Positions 42,065 through 51,416 of a DNA stretch of 64,000 nucleotides are shown piece after piece (position 1 is the stretch's first letter; every line of letters begins with the position of its first letter). A program made the translations under genes and the position numbers. This DNA comes from Pyxidicoccus xibeiensis (GTDB taxonomy: Bacteria > Myxococcota > Myxococcia > Myxococcales > Myxococcaceae), in NCBI RefSeq assembly GCF_024198175.1, contig NZ_JAJVKV010000001.1, positions 992,001 through 1,056,000 on the forward strand, given 5' to 3'. The notes under the pieces are model-generated. The model worked only from the letters and a program-made list of their open reading frames with translations, was not told where the DNA came from and did no database searches.

Positions 42065-42691
42065 TCACGGATTGGGGCTCTCCGTCAGGGGCGCCGCGAC
42101 GGCCGCCGGACGGCGCACCCGCAGCGAGTCCAGCAGCATGAAGGCCACGCCCACGCAGATGGCGGCGTCCGCCACGTTGAACGTCGGCCACCGCATGCCG
42201 GGCTGGTTGCGCCAGTGCCAGTCGATGAAGTCGATGACGTAGCCGCGCAGCAGCCGGTCCACGAAGTTGCCCAGCGCGCCGCCCGAAATCAGCGCCAGCG
42301 CCAGCCGCACCAGCTTCTGGTCCAGCTCCGTGCGCCGGTACATGAGGAAGATGAAGGCCAGCGCCGCCAGGCTCACCACGTGGAAGAAGATGCGCCGCAC
42401 GCCCTCCGGCAGGTTGCCGAACAGGCCCCAGGCCGCGCCCGGATTCTCCACGTAGCGGAAGTGCCAGTAGTCCTCGATGAAGCGGTGCGGCCGGGACACG
42501 CGGCGCCGCCCCTCCTCATCCGGCGGGTTGTTGTCGAGGTTCTGCTCGGACACGAAGCCCGTCACCCGCGACAGCCCTTCACGGCCGTCCAGCGCATTGG
42601 TGAGCCGGGACACGGCCAGGTATTTGGTCACCTGATCGACAGCGAGCACGGTGACGGCCACGAGGACGAGGAGGCGGAGGGAGGCTTTCAT
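42065..42691 (-). CDS. lspA: signal peptidase II (first copy)
   Basis: 208 residues with the same plan as its neighbour: four membrane helices, catalytic Asp residues in GGALGNFVDRLLRG and FNVADAAICVG, and a loop insert between the first two helices (ending RFIEDYWHFRYVENPGA). Both copies look active. It is the first gene of the lspA-lspA-lgt run, 32 nt upstream of the second lspA. Confidence 0.95.
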   Translation of the reverse strand: MKASLRLLVLVAVTVLAVDQVTKYLAVSRLTNALDGREGLSRVTGFVSEQNLDNNPPDEEGRRRVSRPHRFIEDYWHFRYVENPGAAWGLFGNLPEGVRRIFFHVVSLAALAFIFLMYRRTELDQKLVRLALALISGGALGNFVDRLLRGYVIDFIDWHWRNQPGMRWPTFNVADAAICVGVAFMLLDSLRVRRPAAVAAPLTESPNP

Positions 42692-42812
42692 GATGCGTTC
42701 CCATCCTCTAACCCGCCCCGCCGAGCCCTGACAACCCGGAGAGCCCGCCCGCCGTCAGCCAGCCCGCCCGCTCTGTCTCCCGGGATGCGGCCATTTCGGG
42801 CATGGTTCGCCC

Positions 42813-43187
42813 ATGGCGCCTGTTGAGCCGGACGTGAATCCTTCAGTCTCCGACACTCCCCCACCCGCGGAAGCGGGAGCCAAGCCCGAGAAGCCCACGC
42901 TGGCCGCTCGCATCAAGAACCTGATGCTCGAGTACGGACCGCTGGCGGCGGTGATGAACCTGGCCATCTTCGGCCTGGTGCTGGTGGGCTTCTACGCGGC
43001 CATCCAGTTCGGATTCCAACCGGAGAGCGCGGGCGCGCAGGCCGGCTCGTGGGCAGCGGCCTACGCGGCGTCTCAGGTGGTGAAGCCCGTGCGCTGGGCG
43101 GCGGTGTTCGTGCTCACGCCGCTGGTGGCCCGGATTCCTCCCGTGGCGCGCTTCATCGAGAAGAACAAGGACAAGTGGAGCTTCTGA
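42813..43187 (+). CDS. small membrane protein, DUF1279/FAM210-like
   Basis: 124 residues: a Pro-rich N-terminal tail, an amphipathic stretch LAARIKNLMLEYGPLAAVMN, a membrane helix (about 45-65), and a second one near AAVFVLTPLVARIPPVARF, then a basic end. The LEYGPLA start plus two helices is the layout of DUF1279 proteins such as FAM210 of mitochondria, whose molecular role is unclear. Divergent from lspA. Confidence 0.7.
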   Translation: MAPVEPDVNPSVSDTPPPAEAGAKPEKPTLAARIKNLMLEYGPLAAVMNLAIFGLVLVGFYAAIQFGFQPESAGAQAGSWAAAYAASQVVKPVRWAAVFVLTPLVARIPPVARFIEKNKDKWSF

Positions 43188-43241
43188 GGCGGGCGGCGGC
43201 GGCACCGTGAGGCGGGCCGCCGCGCCCTGCACGTGCGGTCC

Positions 43242-44756
43242 TCAGAAGTTGGGGACGCGGAAGTCCTTGATGACGCCCATGTGCTGCATGCTGGGGGCGG
43301 CGCTGTCACTCGCGGTCGCCGGAGCAATCTCCGAGATGGGCGTGTAGACGCGGCTGTCGAGCACCAGCCCGTTGGCGAAGGTGCTGGAGCTGGTGGCGCC
43401 CCGGATGACGGTGGCCTGCTGGTACTGGCGCAGGTCCGCGTCCACCAGGACGTGGTCATAGGGCTTGGTGCGGCCGGCGTTGGTGCCGTCCTTGCCGTTC
43501 TTGTCCACCGGGTGCGGGCCGTACGTCGTCACCACACCGCCGAGGGTGGAGATGCAGCTCTCGCTGCGAGTGTCCGTGTTGAAGTCGCCGCCGATGGTCA
43601 GGTAGTCGCCCGCGGGGATGTTGTCCCTGATTCGGCCCACGAGGCTCGTGGCCTCGGCGTTGCGGTCGCCTCCGCTGGACGTGAGGAAGTGCACGCTCAC
43701 CGCCCAGAGGTCACGCGGGCCGGGGATGTCGATGCGCGCCCAGGCGAAGTCCCGGTTGCCCACCTCGGGGTCGGTCCACTCGCCGGAGGCGATGATGGGC
43801 CAGCGGCTGATGATGCCGTTGGGGATCTGCGCCCCGCTCTCGCGGTAGTAATGGAAGCCCGTGCCAATCTGATTGACCATCGAGCGGAAGTCCGTGTCCG
43901 TGTTGGAGAGGTAGTTGAACTCCTGGATGAGGATGACGTCGGGCTTCACGCCCTGCATCAGCCGGATGCCGTGGCCCAGGTCGTAGTCCTGGCCGTTCCC
44001 GCTGGTGATGTTGGCCGCCATGATGCGGATGTCCGTGTAGCCGGTGCCCGCGTCCGTCCCGGCATCCGTGACGGTGCCGGCATCCGTGCCCGCGTCCATG
44101 ACGGTGCCCGCGTCCGTGCCCGCATCGATGATGGTGCCGGCGTCCGTGCCCGCGTCCGTGACGACGGTGCCCGCATCCGTGCCCGCATCGACGACAGTCC
44201 CAGCGTCCGTGCCAGCATCGATGACGGTGCCCGCGTCAGTGCCAGCATCGACGACAGTCCCGGCGTCCGTGCCGGCATCGATGACGGTGCCCGCGTCGGT
44301 CCCCGCATCGATGACAGTGCCCGCGTCGGTGCCAGCGTCCGACCCCGCATCCGTGCCGCCCGCGTCGACCGGCTCAACGAATCCGGCATCCACGCGCCCG
44401 GCATCCTCCGTGCCCGCGTCCGTCCCCGCGTCGAGCTTCTCGCAGACCTCGGCCGGCAGGCAGTACCCCGCGGCGCCGCCATCTCCGGAGCCCGCGCAGC
44501 ACGCCGACCCGGCAGCGCCACACCGACTGCCCGGATCACACTCCGGCACGCAGATGAACCGGGGGGACTGCTCCAGCTCGACGAAGAGACAGGTCTCCCC
44601 CTCGGCACACTGGCCCGCGGCGTCGCAGTCCCTCCACAGCACCCCGCCGTCCTCCAGCGGTAGCGGGACCTGCGGCGTTCCTTCGTCGCCACACGCCAGA
44701 GCCAGGGTCGTGAGCGACAATGCCGCACACAGGAGGGAGGTGAACGTCTTCTTCAT
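43242..44756 (-). CDS. secreted lipoprotein with endonuclease/exonuclease/phosphatase domain
   Basis: 504 residues. A lipoprotein signal (LTTLALAC, Cys22), a Cys-rich region (residues 45-105), a long run of DAGTDAGT repeats (about 110-230), then an EEP-fold domain: IRIMAANITSGNGQDYDLG, ILIQEFNYL with the metal-binding Glu, HFLTSSGGDRN, GGDFNTDT with the Asp-Asn pair, and PYDHVLV with Asp-His near the end. So it is probably a surface nuclease or phosphodiesterase/phosphatase held off the membrane by the repeat. The substrate is unknown. Confidence 0.9.
   Translation of the reverse strand: MKKTFTSLLCAALSLTTLALACGDEGTPQVPLPLEDGGVLWRDCDAAGQCAEGETCLFVELEQSPRFICVPECDPGSRCGAAGSACCAGSGDGGAAGYCLPAEVCEKLDAGTDAGTEDAGRVDAGFVEPVDAGGTDAGSDAGTDAGTVIDAGTDAGTVIDAGTDAGTVVDAGTDAGTVIDAGTDAGTVVDAGTDAGTVVTDAGTDAGTIIDAGTDAGTVMDAGTDAGTVTDAGTDAGTGYTDIRIMAANITSGNGQDYDLGHGIRLMQGVKPDVILIQEFNYLSNTDTDFRSMVNQIGTGFHYYRESGAQIPNGIISRWPIIASGEWTDPEVGNRDFAWARIDIPGPRDLWAVSVHFLTSSGGDRNAEATSLVGRIRDNIPAGDYLTIGGDFNTDTRSESCISTLGGVVTTYGPHPVDKNGKDGTNAGRTKPYDHVLVDADLRQYQQATVIRGATSSSTFANGLVLDSRVYTPISEIAPATASDSAAPSMQHMGVIKDFRVPNF
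44041..44430 (-). repeat. DAGTDAGTV coding repeats in the EEP lipoprotein
   Basis: About ten copies of a 10-residue unit (V/I-DAGTDAGTV), with a 30-nt period, joining the Cys-rich region and the catalytic domain. DNA copies are near-identical, so copy number is probably variable. Such Asp/Ala/Gly/Thr linkers are frequent in myxobacterial lipoproteins. Confidence 0.85.
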
Positions 44757-45004
44757 GTGCGCAGACCCGATGTCGTACTTCCGAGGGGATGGAACGGCGC
44801 GTCAAAACGCGGGGGAGCGGCGGAAGTATAGGAGCTGACGAAGTGACAGTCTTGTGACTTACCGCTCGGCTACACGTTTACACTGGTGAATTCTGCGTAA
44901 CAGCCACGGTAAGTCCGGATTACCCAGCGAGAAGACTCTCCAGGCGTGTCTGGGGCCACGGCGGATGGGGTAGGACAGCCCTCCGGACGGGAGGCAGGGA
45001 GCCC

Positions 45005-45769
45005 ATGCAACAGCCGAAGCCGGCGGTGACGGTGCGCTTCTACGGGGCGCTGAACGACTTCCTGCCACCGGAGCGTCGCGGGCAGGACCTCACCCACGTG
45101 CCCCAGGGCAGTCCGTCGGTGAAGGACCTCATCGAGTCGCTCGGGCCACCGCACCCGGAGGTGGACGTGGTGCTGGTGGACGGCGAGGCGGTGGACTTCG
45201 CGCACCGGGTGGCGCCGGGCTCGCGGGTGGCGGCGTACCCGCCCTTCCACTCGCTGGACGTGGAGCCCCTCGTGCGGGTGGGGCCGCCGCTGCCCGAGGT
45301 CCCCCGCTTCGTGCTGGATGTGGGCCTGGGACGGCTGGTGGGCTTCCTGCGGATGCTCGGCTTCGACTCGCTGTGGCGCAACGACTACGCGGACGACGAG
45401 CTGGCGCGCGTGTCCCATGACGAGGACCGCATCCTGCTCTCCCGGGACATCGGCGTGCTCAAGCGCGGCGAGGTGGCGAGGGGCTACTTCCCCCGCTCCA
45501 CGGACCCGGCGCACCAGCTGGTGGAGGTGGTGCGCCGCTTCGGGCTCACCTCCCGCATGCGGCCCTTCTCCCGGTGCCTGGCGTGCAACGGCCCGCTGAC
45601 CTCGTCCGAGCCGCACGAGGTCCAGGACCGCATCCCCGAGCGCGTGGCGGAGCGGCACTCCCGGTTCCAGCAGTGCCAGGACTGCAGGCGCGTCTTCTGG
45701 GCCGGCACCCACCAGCAGCGCATGCAGGCGCTGGTGGACAAGCTGCGAGAGCTGGAAAACGCCGGGTAG
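45005..45769 (+). CDS. Mut7-C RNase-domain protein with ubiquitin-like N-terminus
   Basis: 254 residues. The first 85 form a beta-grasp (ubiquitin/MoaD-like) domain (VTVRFYGALNDFLPPERRG, PGSRVAAYPPF). The rest is Mut7-C, a PIN-type RNase domain fused to a zinc ribbon: FVLDVGLGRLVGFLRMLGFD with Asp, LLSRDIGVLKRG with Asp, and then CLAC...CQDC as zinc ligands. Such proteins are common but their RNA target is unknown. Preceded by a 248-nt gap with AT-richer sequence (TTTACACTGGTGAATTCTG) that may hold the promoter. Confidence 0.92.
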   Translation: MQQPKPAVTVRFYGALNDFLPPERRGQDLTHVPQGSPSVKDLIESLGPPHPEVDVVLVDGEAVDFAHRVAPGSRVAAYPPFHSLDVEPLVRVGPPLPEVPRFVLDVGLGRLVGFLRMLGFDSLWRNDYADDELARVSHDEDRILLSRDIGVLKRGEVARGYFPRSTDPAHQLVEVVRRFGLTSRMRPFSRCLACNGPLTSSEPHEVQDRIPERVAERHSRFQQCQDCRRVFWAGTHQQRMQALVDKLRELENAG

Positions 45770-45884
45770 CGAAGCCTTCACTTCGCATCCACGGACCCAG
45801 GGACCCAGGGGCTCCGTTGCCCGCACGTTGCAACCCCAACGGCCTCCCGCCACTCTGCGCTTCCGCCCCGCACGTCCAGTGCTA

Positions 45885-45897
45885 CGCAATTTTTGCG
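45885..45897. promoter_or_regulatory. palindrome CGCAATTTTTGCG upstream of pilus cluster 1
   Basis: Perfect inverted repeat CGCAA-N3-TTGCG followed by AAGTCA, 147 nt before the pilX start. The same site (CGCAATGTTTGCG, then AGGTCA) lies 141 nt before the second pilX. A likely operator or activator site shared by the two clusters; the AT-rich DNA around it supports a promoter region. Confidence 0.65.
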
Positions 45898-46043
45898 AAG
45901 TCACAAAACACTTTTCGTCACCTGCCGAACGGACCCACCCTCCGGAATTCCGCGATGTTGAAATTTTCTACCTCCGGCACACCTCTTGCTCAGTACGCGC
46001 CACGTCCCTCCTCCCCCCAGGAGGGCGCCTGAGGAGTCGCGCG

Positions 46044-46751
46044 ATGGTGGTTCGTCCCAGCAGCCGTCGAAGGAAGTCCGGAGGCTTCACGCTCCTGGTC
46101 GCGATGGGCGTCGTGACGCTGATGACGATGGCGGTGCTGCTCAGCTACGGCGTGGTGAGCCGTGAGGCGGGGACGCAGGGCGACAGCCGGCGGCGCAAGG
46201 AGGCCTTCTTCGCGGCCGAGGCCGGAATGGCCGAGGGGCGCGAGGCCATGCGCCTGCGGCTCGGGGACCGGCAGACCTACGGCAACGTGCTCACCACCCT
46301 GGGCGCCGCCGTCAACGAGCCGGGCCTGGCGGGCGCGAATCCCCCCTGGTTCGAGGTCCTGCCCGGCGCCGAGCCGGACGGCTGGAACTACCTGCGCCTG
46401 GTGCAGGAGAGCCTGACGGCCGCCGAGCTCTCCAGCGAGAGCGGCACCCCGTACGTCGAGTACCCCACGCAGGACAACGTGCGCTACCGCGTCTTCGTCC
46501 GGGACGACCTGGACGACACCAACCCCAACACCGACACCAATGGCCAGGTGTGGCTCATGGCCGTGGGCGAGGTGCTGAACACCGAGGGGCGCCCCACGCG
46601 CTCCATCGTGCAGGCGCTCATCACCAACGAGAACGCCCCGGCCGCTGGCGGCCCCGGCTGCGTCAACCGCGGCTGCGGCCCCGACAACACCTTCAACAAC
46701 AGCCAGGACCCGCGCTCCCCCGACACCACGCTGGTCCGCTCCTTCCGCTAG
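46044..46751 (+). CDS. pilX: minor pilin PilX, cluster 1
   Basis: 235 residues with a type III prepilin signal: KSGGFTLLVAMG, cut by PilD between Gly and Phe. Position +5 of the mature protein is Val, not the Glu found in nearly all pilins; the same holds in the second PilX. GspK-type tip pseudopilins also lack Glu5, which suggests the tip position. The C-terminus has the shared motif GPGCVNRGCGPDNTFNN. It is the first gene of a run pilX-tfcP-pilY1-pilV-pilW-fimU. Start at the ATG 46044; upstream frame is a shadow. Confidence 0.85.
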   Translation: MVVRPSSRRRKSGGFTLLVAMGVVTLMTMAVLLSYGVVSREAGTQGDSRRRKEAFFAAEAGMAEGREAMRLRLGDRQTYGNVLTTLGAAVNEPGLAGANPPWFEVLPGAEPDGWNYLRLVQESLTAAELSSESGTPYVEYPTQDNVRYRVFVRDDLDDTNPNTDTNGQVWLMAVGEVLNTEGRPTRSIVQALITNENAPAAGGPGCVNRGCGPDNTFNNSQDPRSPDTTLVRSFR

Positions 46752-46785
46752 CCCGCTCCCCCATCTCCGCTCCACCGGAGTCTTC

Positions 46786-47208
46786 ATGATTCGCAGTCCC
46801 CTACTGGCGCTCCTGCTGCTGCCCTGCCTGGCAGCGGCGGAGGACGGCGGTGAGGCCGCCTTCGCCCAGGCCTGTGCGCGCTGCCACACGGCCGGCGCCA
46901 CCACCCCGGCCCAGCCCTCCCCCGGCCCCCACCTGGACCCGCTGGTGCGCAGCCGCACCCCCGAGCAGCTCCGCGCCTGGCTCCGGGCCCCCCACCAGGT
47001 GCGCCCGGAGACCCGGTGCGACACGCGCCTGCTCGACGAAGGTGAGCGCGACTTGCTCCTCAGCTACCTGGCCACCGTGTCCCAGCCGCCCGCGCCGCCC
47101 CGTGAGGAGCTGCTGCGCCAGCAGCTCCAGCAGGAGCAGGCCGAGCGCCGCGCGCGCAAGCAGCGCCGCGCGGATGAGGCCCGCCTGCCGGTCCGGGTGA
47201 AGCCATGA
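46786..47208 (+). CDS. tfcP: TfcP-type c-type cytochrome, cluster 1
   Basis: 140 residues: signal peptide (to about AAA at 18), one heme-binding motif CARCH (Cys30, Cys33, His34) and a helical rest ending in a basic, Gln/Arg-rich tail (EELLRQQLQQEQAERRARKQ). No Met is in the usual distal-ligand region; instead Cys78 in ETRCDTRLL is there. Myxococcus xanthus TfcP is described as a non-canonical cytochrome c with His/Cys ligation that helps PilY1 bind calcium during pilus assembly; this protein matches by position and by the Cys. It overlaps pilY1 by 4 nt. Confidence 0.85.
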   Translation: MIRSPLLALLLLPCLAAAEDGGEAAFAQACARCHTAGATTPAQPSPGPHLDPLVRSRTPEQLRAWLRAPHQVRPETRCDTRLLDEGERDLLLSYLATVSQPPAPPREELLRQQLQQEQAERRARKQRRADEARLPVRVKP

Positions 47209-50200
47209 CGCGCGCCCTTCCCCGCATGCTCGCGGCGCTTGCGCTGCTGGCCGCTCCGCTCGCGCGGGCCCAGGCCCCCGCGCAGCTGTGCAAGGACAAC
47301 CTCACGCAGGACCGGCAGCCCGACTTCAGCGACAGCTCGCTGGACCTCGACAACTCCACCCTCCTCGTCACCGACGAGCGGCCGCCGCGGCTCAAGCTCA
47401 ACACCAACCTCACGGCGCTCAACGCCGAGCGCATCTTCTTCCCGTTCGACCAGCGCGTCACCATCAGCTACGTGTACGAGTCCGCCGGCGCCTCGCACGC
47501 GCTCGGGTACATGTACCTGGATGACGTGAAGGCCCGGGGCTACCTCACCCCCACCGGCGAGCTCGCGGATGCCAACGCCAACGGCATCTTCGACTTCCAC
47601 GAGGACCTCTACAACCTCGCGCCCCCGAGCGGCGCCAAGACGCGGCCGTACATCGGCCTGAGCCGCCGCTGCGCGCGCACGTTCGTCTCCGGCGGCGAGA
47701 CGTACAGCCAGCCCGACATCGCGATGAAGTCCGGCTGCGGCGCGGTGTTCGCCGCGAACCAGAGCGTCGCGGACGCCCGGCCAGGCAGGACGTTCGACCT
47801 CATCAGGGCGGACGTGGTGGGCACGCCGCTGCGCCTGAGGGACGAGGACACCAACAACGCGGCCAGCGGCGACTTCTCCGACCGGGGCCTGCACAACCGC
47901 ATCCCCAACCTGCTCGAGCCGCCCGCGGACGCCAACGACAACAAGGGCCTGGGGAAGATGGTCTTCCTGCTCGCCGACGACGACGGCGACCAGGGCAACG
48001 GCGCGACGTACGGCAACCTCGCCCCCGTCACCGACGTCGACTTCATCGACGATGGCATCCCCGACTACGACGTCTCCGCCTACGACTCGCGCGGCCTGCC
48101 CCGCGCCTCCAACCCCAACCCCGGCGTCAGCGCGTACGACCGCACCGTGGACCTGGGGGAAATCCAGGGCGGCCGCGAGGTCGTCTTCTTCATCGTCGTC
48201 TTCTACGACTTCCGCCACGGCCCCAACGAGGGCACGGCCTACGGCTGCCTGAAGCAGGACACCGCCGGCAAGTGCCTGCTGCACCTGCGCTCGCCCATCA
48301 ACGTCTTCTTCTCCAAGGCCGCGTGGAACCTGGACCAGAACTTCCTGAACGGCGCCGTGGCCGAGCGCAACATCGGCTGCTCGTACGACTCGCGCTGCAA
48401 CCCCGAGTCCCCCAGTGACTTCTCCTGCCGCGTGGACGGTGGCGGCGGCGGCGACCGGCTGTGCGGCTGGCTGGACGGCCCGAAGGAGGATGTGGGCACC
48501 ACGCTGCACCGCCTGAAGAACGACGCGGCCTACGGCAACCTGGACATGCCCATGGAGAAGGTGACGGTGCCCCGCCCCACGGGCACCCGCAACCCCATGC
48601 CGCACGTCATCGTGGGCGCACCCACCACGGACCCCTTCCGCTGGATTCTCGGCTTCGAGGACCTGAGCGGCGGCGGTGACCGCGACTTCAACGACGTGGT
48701 GTTCGTCATCAACAAGCAGAACGGCGGCGGCACGCGCTCGGCCACCGTGTCCGGCGACATCTCTCCGGACATCGCCGAGGACTTCGTCATCACCAAGGTG
48801 CGCTTCAAGCGCCAGGACGACGCCGCCCCCGCGCCCCGCACCTGCCCGGGCGGCGCGCCTTGCTGGACGGAGGAGGTCCCCGGCGCCTGCACGCCCCCGG
48901 GCGGCGCGCGGCCCTCCATCCGCTACTCGCTGGCGGTGGACTGCCGCGTCTGCAGCAACGGCACGTGCACCCACAACCCCACGCCCACCTGGTTCCCGGT
49001 GGAGTTCCCCAACACCACGCCCCCCACGCAGCAGGTGGAGGTGGACGTCCTCTCCATGGGCTTCACCGGCTCGCAGCTGTGCTGGAAGGTGGACATGAGC
49101 AGCCCCAACGAGCGCTGCCGGCCCATCATCGACAACATCGACGTGGGCTACCAGGCGGTGCGCGCCGGCAGCTACGCGCGCGCCTCACCGTCCACGCTGG
49201 GCAACGCCATCGTCTGGGGCGTCAACGAGACGCCCGGCAGCACCTGGGGCAAGAGCTGGCCCGGCACCGGCCTGCCCGCTCCCGCCACGCGCGCCTATGA
49301 CGGCAAGAAGGACTACGCGCTGCGCGGCCGCCTCTACTTCCGCTCGCTCTATGACCCGGAGGCGACGAACACCACGAACCTCGTCGAGCGCTGGGAGACG
49401 GGCCGGGTGATGGCGCTGGCCTTCGGCAACGGCACGGACCCGCTCACCCGCAACCTCTTCACGCTCAGCTCCACCGGGGCGCGCACCACCATCACCGCGG
49501 AGATGGAGGACGCCGACAGCAGCAGCCCGCTGTTCCCCGACTCGCTCTGCGACCAGTTCGCCAACGACCGCTACACGTACGACCTGAACAACGATGGCAA
49601 GTGCGGCACGCCCTCCATCACCGCCGCCGACAAGCGGGTGACGGGCGTGACGAACGACCGCAACTTCCTGCGCGAGTGGCTGTACGGCTGGGAGGACCAC
49701 TACGCGCCGGGCGCCGCCAACGTGAAGCGGCCCTGGGCCATGGGCGGCATCAACATGTCCACGGTGGCGCTCGCGGTGCCGCCCTACCTGGACACCTGGG
49801 CGCAGAACACGCGCGCCGAGGAGCGCGACGAGTACCGGAAGAACTTCATGGAGCCGCTCGCGGAGCGCGACACCGTGGCCTACGTGGGCACGATGAACGG
49901 CTTCCTGCACGCCTTCGACGCGGGCGCCTTCCGCCACGGCACGAAGGACGGGTGCGTGGCCCAGTCCCAGCTGCGCGGCTACTTCGCGCCGGTGGCCTCC
50001 TGCACGCCGCCCCTCACGTCGCGCGACTACGGCACCGGCCAGGAGAAGTTCGCCTACCTGCCGCGCCTGCTGCTGGAGCGCTACCGCAACCTGTACGTGC
50101 AGTTCCCCGGCTCCGGCAACCTGCCCAAGCCCCAGGTGGATGCGTCGCCCACCATCGCCAACGTGGACTTCGGCATCAGCGGCAAGCCCGCGTGGACGCG

Positions 50201-51416
50201 CGCCACCGCCTCGTCGAAGACGACGGGCGCCAAGACGGTGCTCGTCTCCGCGTCGGGCCGGAACAGCCCCGCCGTCTTCGCGCTCGACATCACCCACCCC
50301 GCCGACTCCTGGTACCCGCTGCCGCTGTGGGAGTTCAGCCTCAAGGACGCGTCCATCGACCTGGCCTTCCTCGGGGCGCAGCAGCGGGACTCGCGCGTGA
50401 CGTTCCCCGACAACTCTGGCTCGCGCCATGCGCCCTCGGTGGCCCGGCTGGCCTGGGGCGCCAGCTCCACCGGCGTCTGGGCGGCCGTGGTGGGCACCGA
50501 CTACGTGCCCTCCGCGCCGGCGCGCGCCGGCGCGCTCTACCTCATCGACATGAAGACGGGCCGTCCGCTCAACGCAGGCGCGAGCGCCGACGGCCAGCTG
50601 GCCGGCATCATCACCCTGGACGCGGGCTCCGGCGTGGCCGCGGAGAGCGCCCTGGTGGACCTGGACCGGGACGGCACCTACGACGTCATCTACGTCCCCA
50701 CCACCGCGGGCGGCGTGTACCGCATCAACCTGACCCAGCTGAGCACCAGCGCGCGGCTGGGCCGCAAGGTCCAGACATGCAAGGTCGCCAGCGCGCCGCT
50801 GTCCCTGGCGGACCACCCCGACGCGGCGGCCCGGCAGGACTCCACGCACCAGCAGCTCTACTCCAACCTGGCGGTGAAGGTGATTCGCGACGCCGGCTCG
50901 CCGAAGGTGCAGTTCTTCTTCGGCACCGGTGACAACCCGGACGAGTTCTCCGACGGCCCAGCGAACAAGAACACCTACCGCTACCACCTGATGGCCTACG
51001 AGGACACGGACCCGGCCGGCGAAGAGGACTGCGAGCTGCTGGAGCCCCTGTGGGTGCAGCCGCTGGACCCGGGCCAGACGGTGTGGGGCGGCGTGACGCT
51101 CACCAAGGACAAGGTGTTCGCCACCACCGCCGTGGGCCGCGCCGCGGACATCTGCAACCTGAGCGACACGGACAGCGGCCGCTTCTACGAGACGGGCCAG
51201 CTGCCGGAGGACCGGGTGACGTCCAGCACGTCGCTCGGAGGCCATGGCGTCAACGCGCCGGTGGTGCACGACGAGCACCTGTTCGTGCTCACCGCGACGG
51301 GCGAGATGAAGATGGTGGGCAGCGACGACTGGAACAACGGCACCGCCAACTCCGGCGCGGCCCGCTCGCGCACCCTCATCTACGAGCCCATTCCGGACGG
51401 GAGGCTGCCCAAGTGA
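47205..51416 (+). CDS. pilY1: PilY1 pilus-tip adhesin, cluster 1
   Basis: 1403 residues with signal peptide (cut near ARAQ). The N-terminal half is a variable, Cys-rich region; the C-terminal half (about 700-1390) is the PilY1 beta-propeller that joins the minor-pilin tip. Calcium-type loops: DxNxNGxxD at residues 122-130 and DxDxDGxxD at 1152-1160 (DLDRDGTYD), the latter in the place of the known Ca2+ site of PilY1 propellers. LADDDGDQGNG and DLNNDGK are further acidic loops. PilY1 with minor pilins primes the type IVa pilus and sits at the tip as an adhesin. The GTGA overlap links it to pilV. Confidence 0.92.
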   Translation: MTRALPRMLAALALLAAPLARAQAPAQLCKDNLTQDRQPDFSDSSLDLDNSTLLVTDERPPRLKLNTNLTALNAERIFFPFDQRVTISYVYESAGASHALGYMYLDDVKARGYLTPTGELADANANGIFDFHEDLYNLAPPSGAKTRPYIGLSRRCARTFVSGGETYSQPDIAMKSGCGAVFAANQSVADARPGRTFDLIRADVVGTPLRLRDEDTNNAASGDFSDRGLHNRIPNLLEPPADANDNKGLGKMVFLLADDDGDQGNGATYGNLAPVTDVDFIDDGIPDYDVSAYDSRGLPRASNPNPGVSAYDRTVDLGEIQGGREVVFFIVVFYDFRHGPNEGTAYGCLKQDTAGKCLLHLRSPINVFFSKAAWNLDQNFLNGAVAERNIGCSYDSRCNPESPSDFSCRVDGGGGGDRLCGWLDGPKEDVGTTLHRLKNDAAYGNLDMPMEKVTVPRPTGTRNPMPHVIVGAPTTDPFRWILGFEDLSGGGDRDFNDVVFVINKQNGGGTRSATVSGDISPDIAEDFVITKVRFKRQDDAAPAPRTCPGGAPCWTEEVPGACTPPGGARPSIRYSLAVDCRVCSNGTCTHNPTPTWFPVEFPNTTPPTQQVEVDVLSMGFTGSQLCWKVDMSSPNERCRPIIDNIDVGYQAVRAGSYARASPSTLGNAIVWGVNETPGSTWGKSWPGTGLPAPATRAYDGKKDYALRGRLYFRSLYDPEATNTTNLVERWETGRVMALAFGNGTDPLTRNLFTLSSTGARTTITAEMEDADSSSPLFPDSLCDQFANDRYTYDLNNDGKCGTPSITAADKRVTGVTNDRNFLREWLYGWEDHYAPGAANVKRPWAMGGINMSTVALAVPPYLDTWAQNTRAEERDEYRKNFMEPLAERDTVAYVGTMNGFLHAFDAGAFRHGTKDGCVAQSQLRGYFAPVASCTPPLTSRDYGTGQEKFAYLPRLLLERYRNLYVQFPGSGNLPKPQVDASPTIANVDFGISGKPAWTRATASSKTTGAKTVLVSASGRNSPAVFALDITHPADSWYPLPLWEFSLKDASIDLAFLGAQQRDSRVTFPDNSGSRHAPSVARLAWGASSTGVWAAVVGTDYVPSAPARAGALYLIDMKTGRPLNAGASADGQLAGIITLDAGSGVAAESALVDLDRDGTYDVIYVPTTAGGVYRINLTQLSTSARLGRKVQTCKVASAPLSLADHPDAAARQDSTHQQLYSNLAVKVIRDAGSPKVQFFFGTGDNPDEFSDGPANKNTYRYHLMAYEDTDPAGEEDCELLEPLWVQPLDPGQTVWGGVTLTKDKVFATTAVGRAADICNLSDTDSGRFYETGQLPEDRVTSSTSLGGHGVNAPVVHDEHLFVLTATGEMKMVGSDDWNNGTANSGAARSRTLIYEPIPDGRLPK

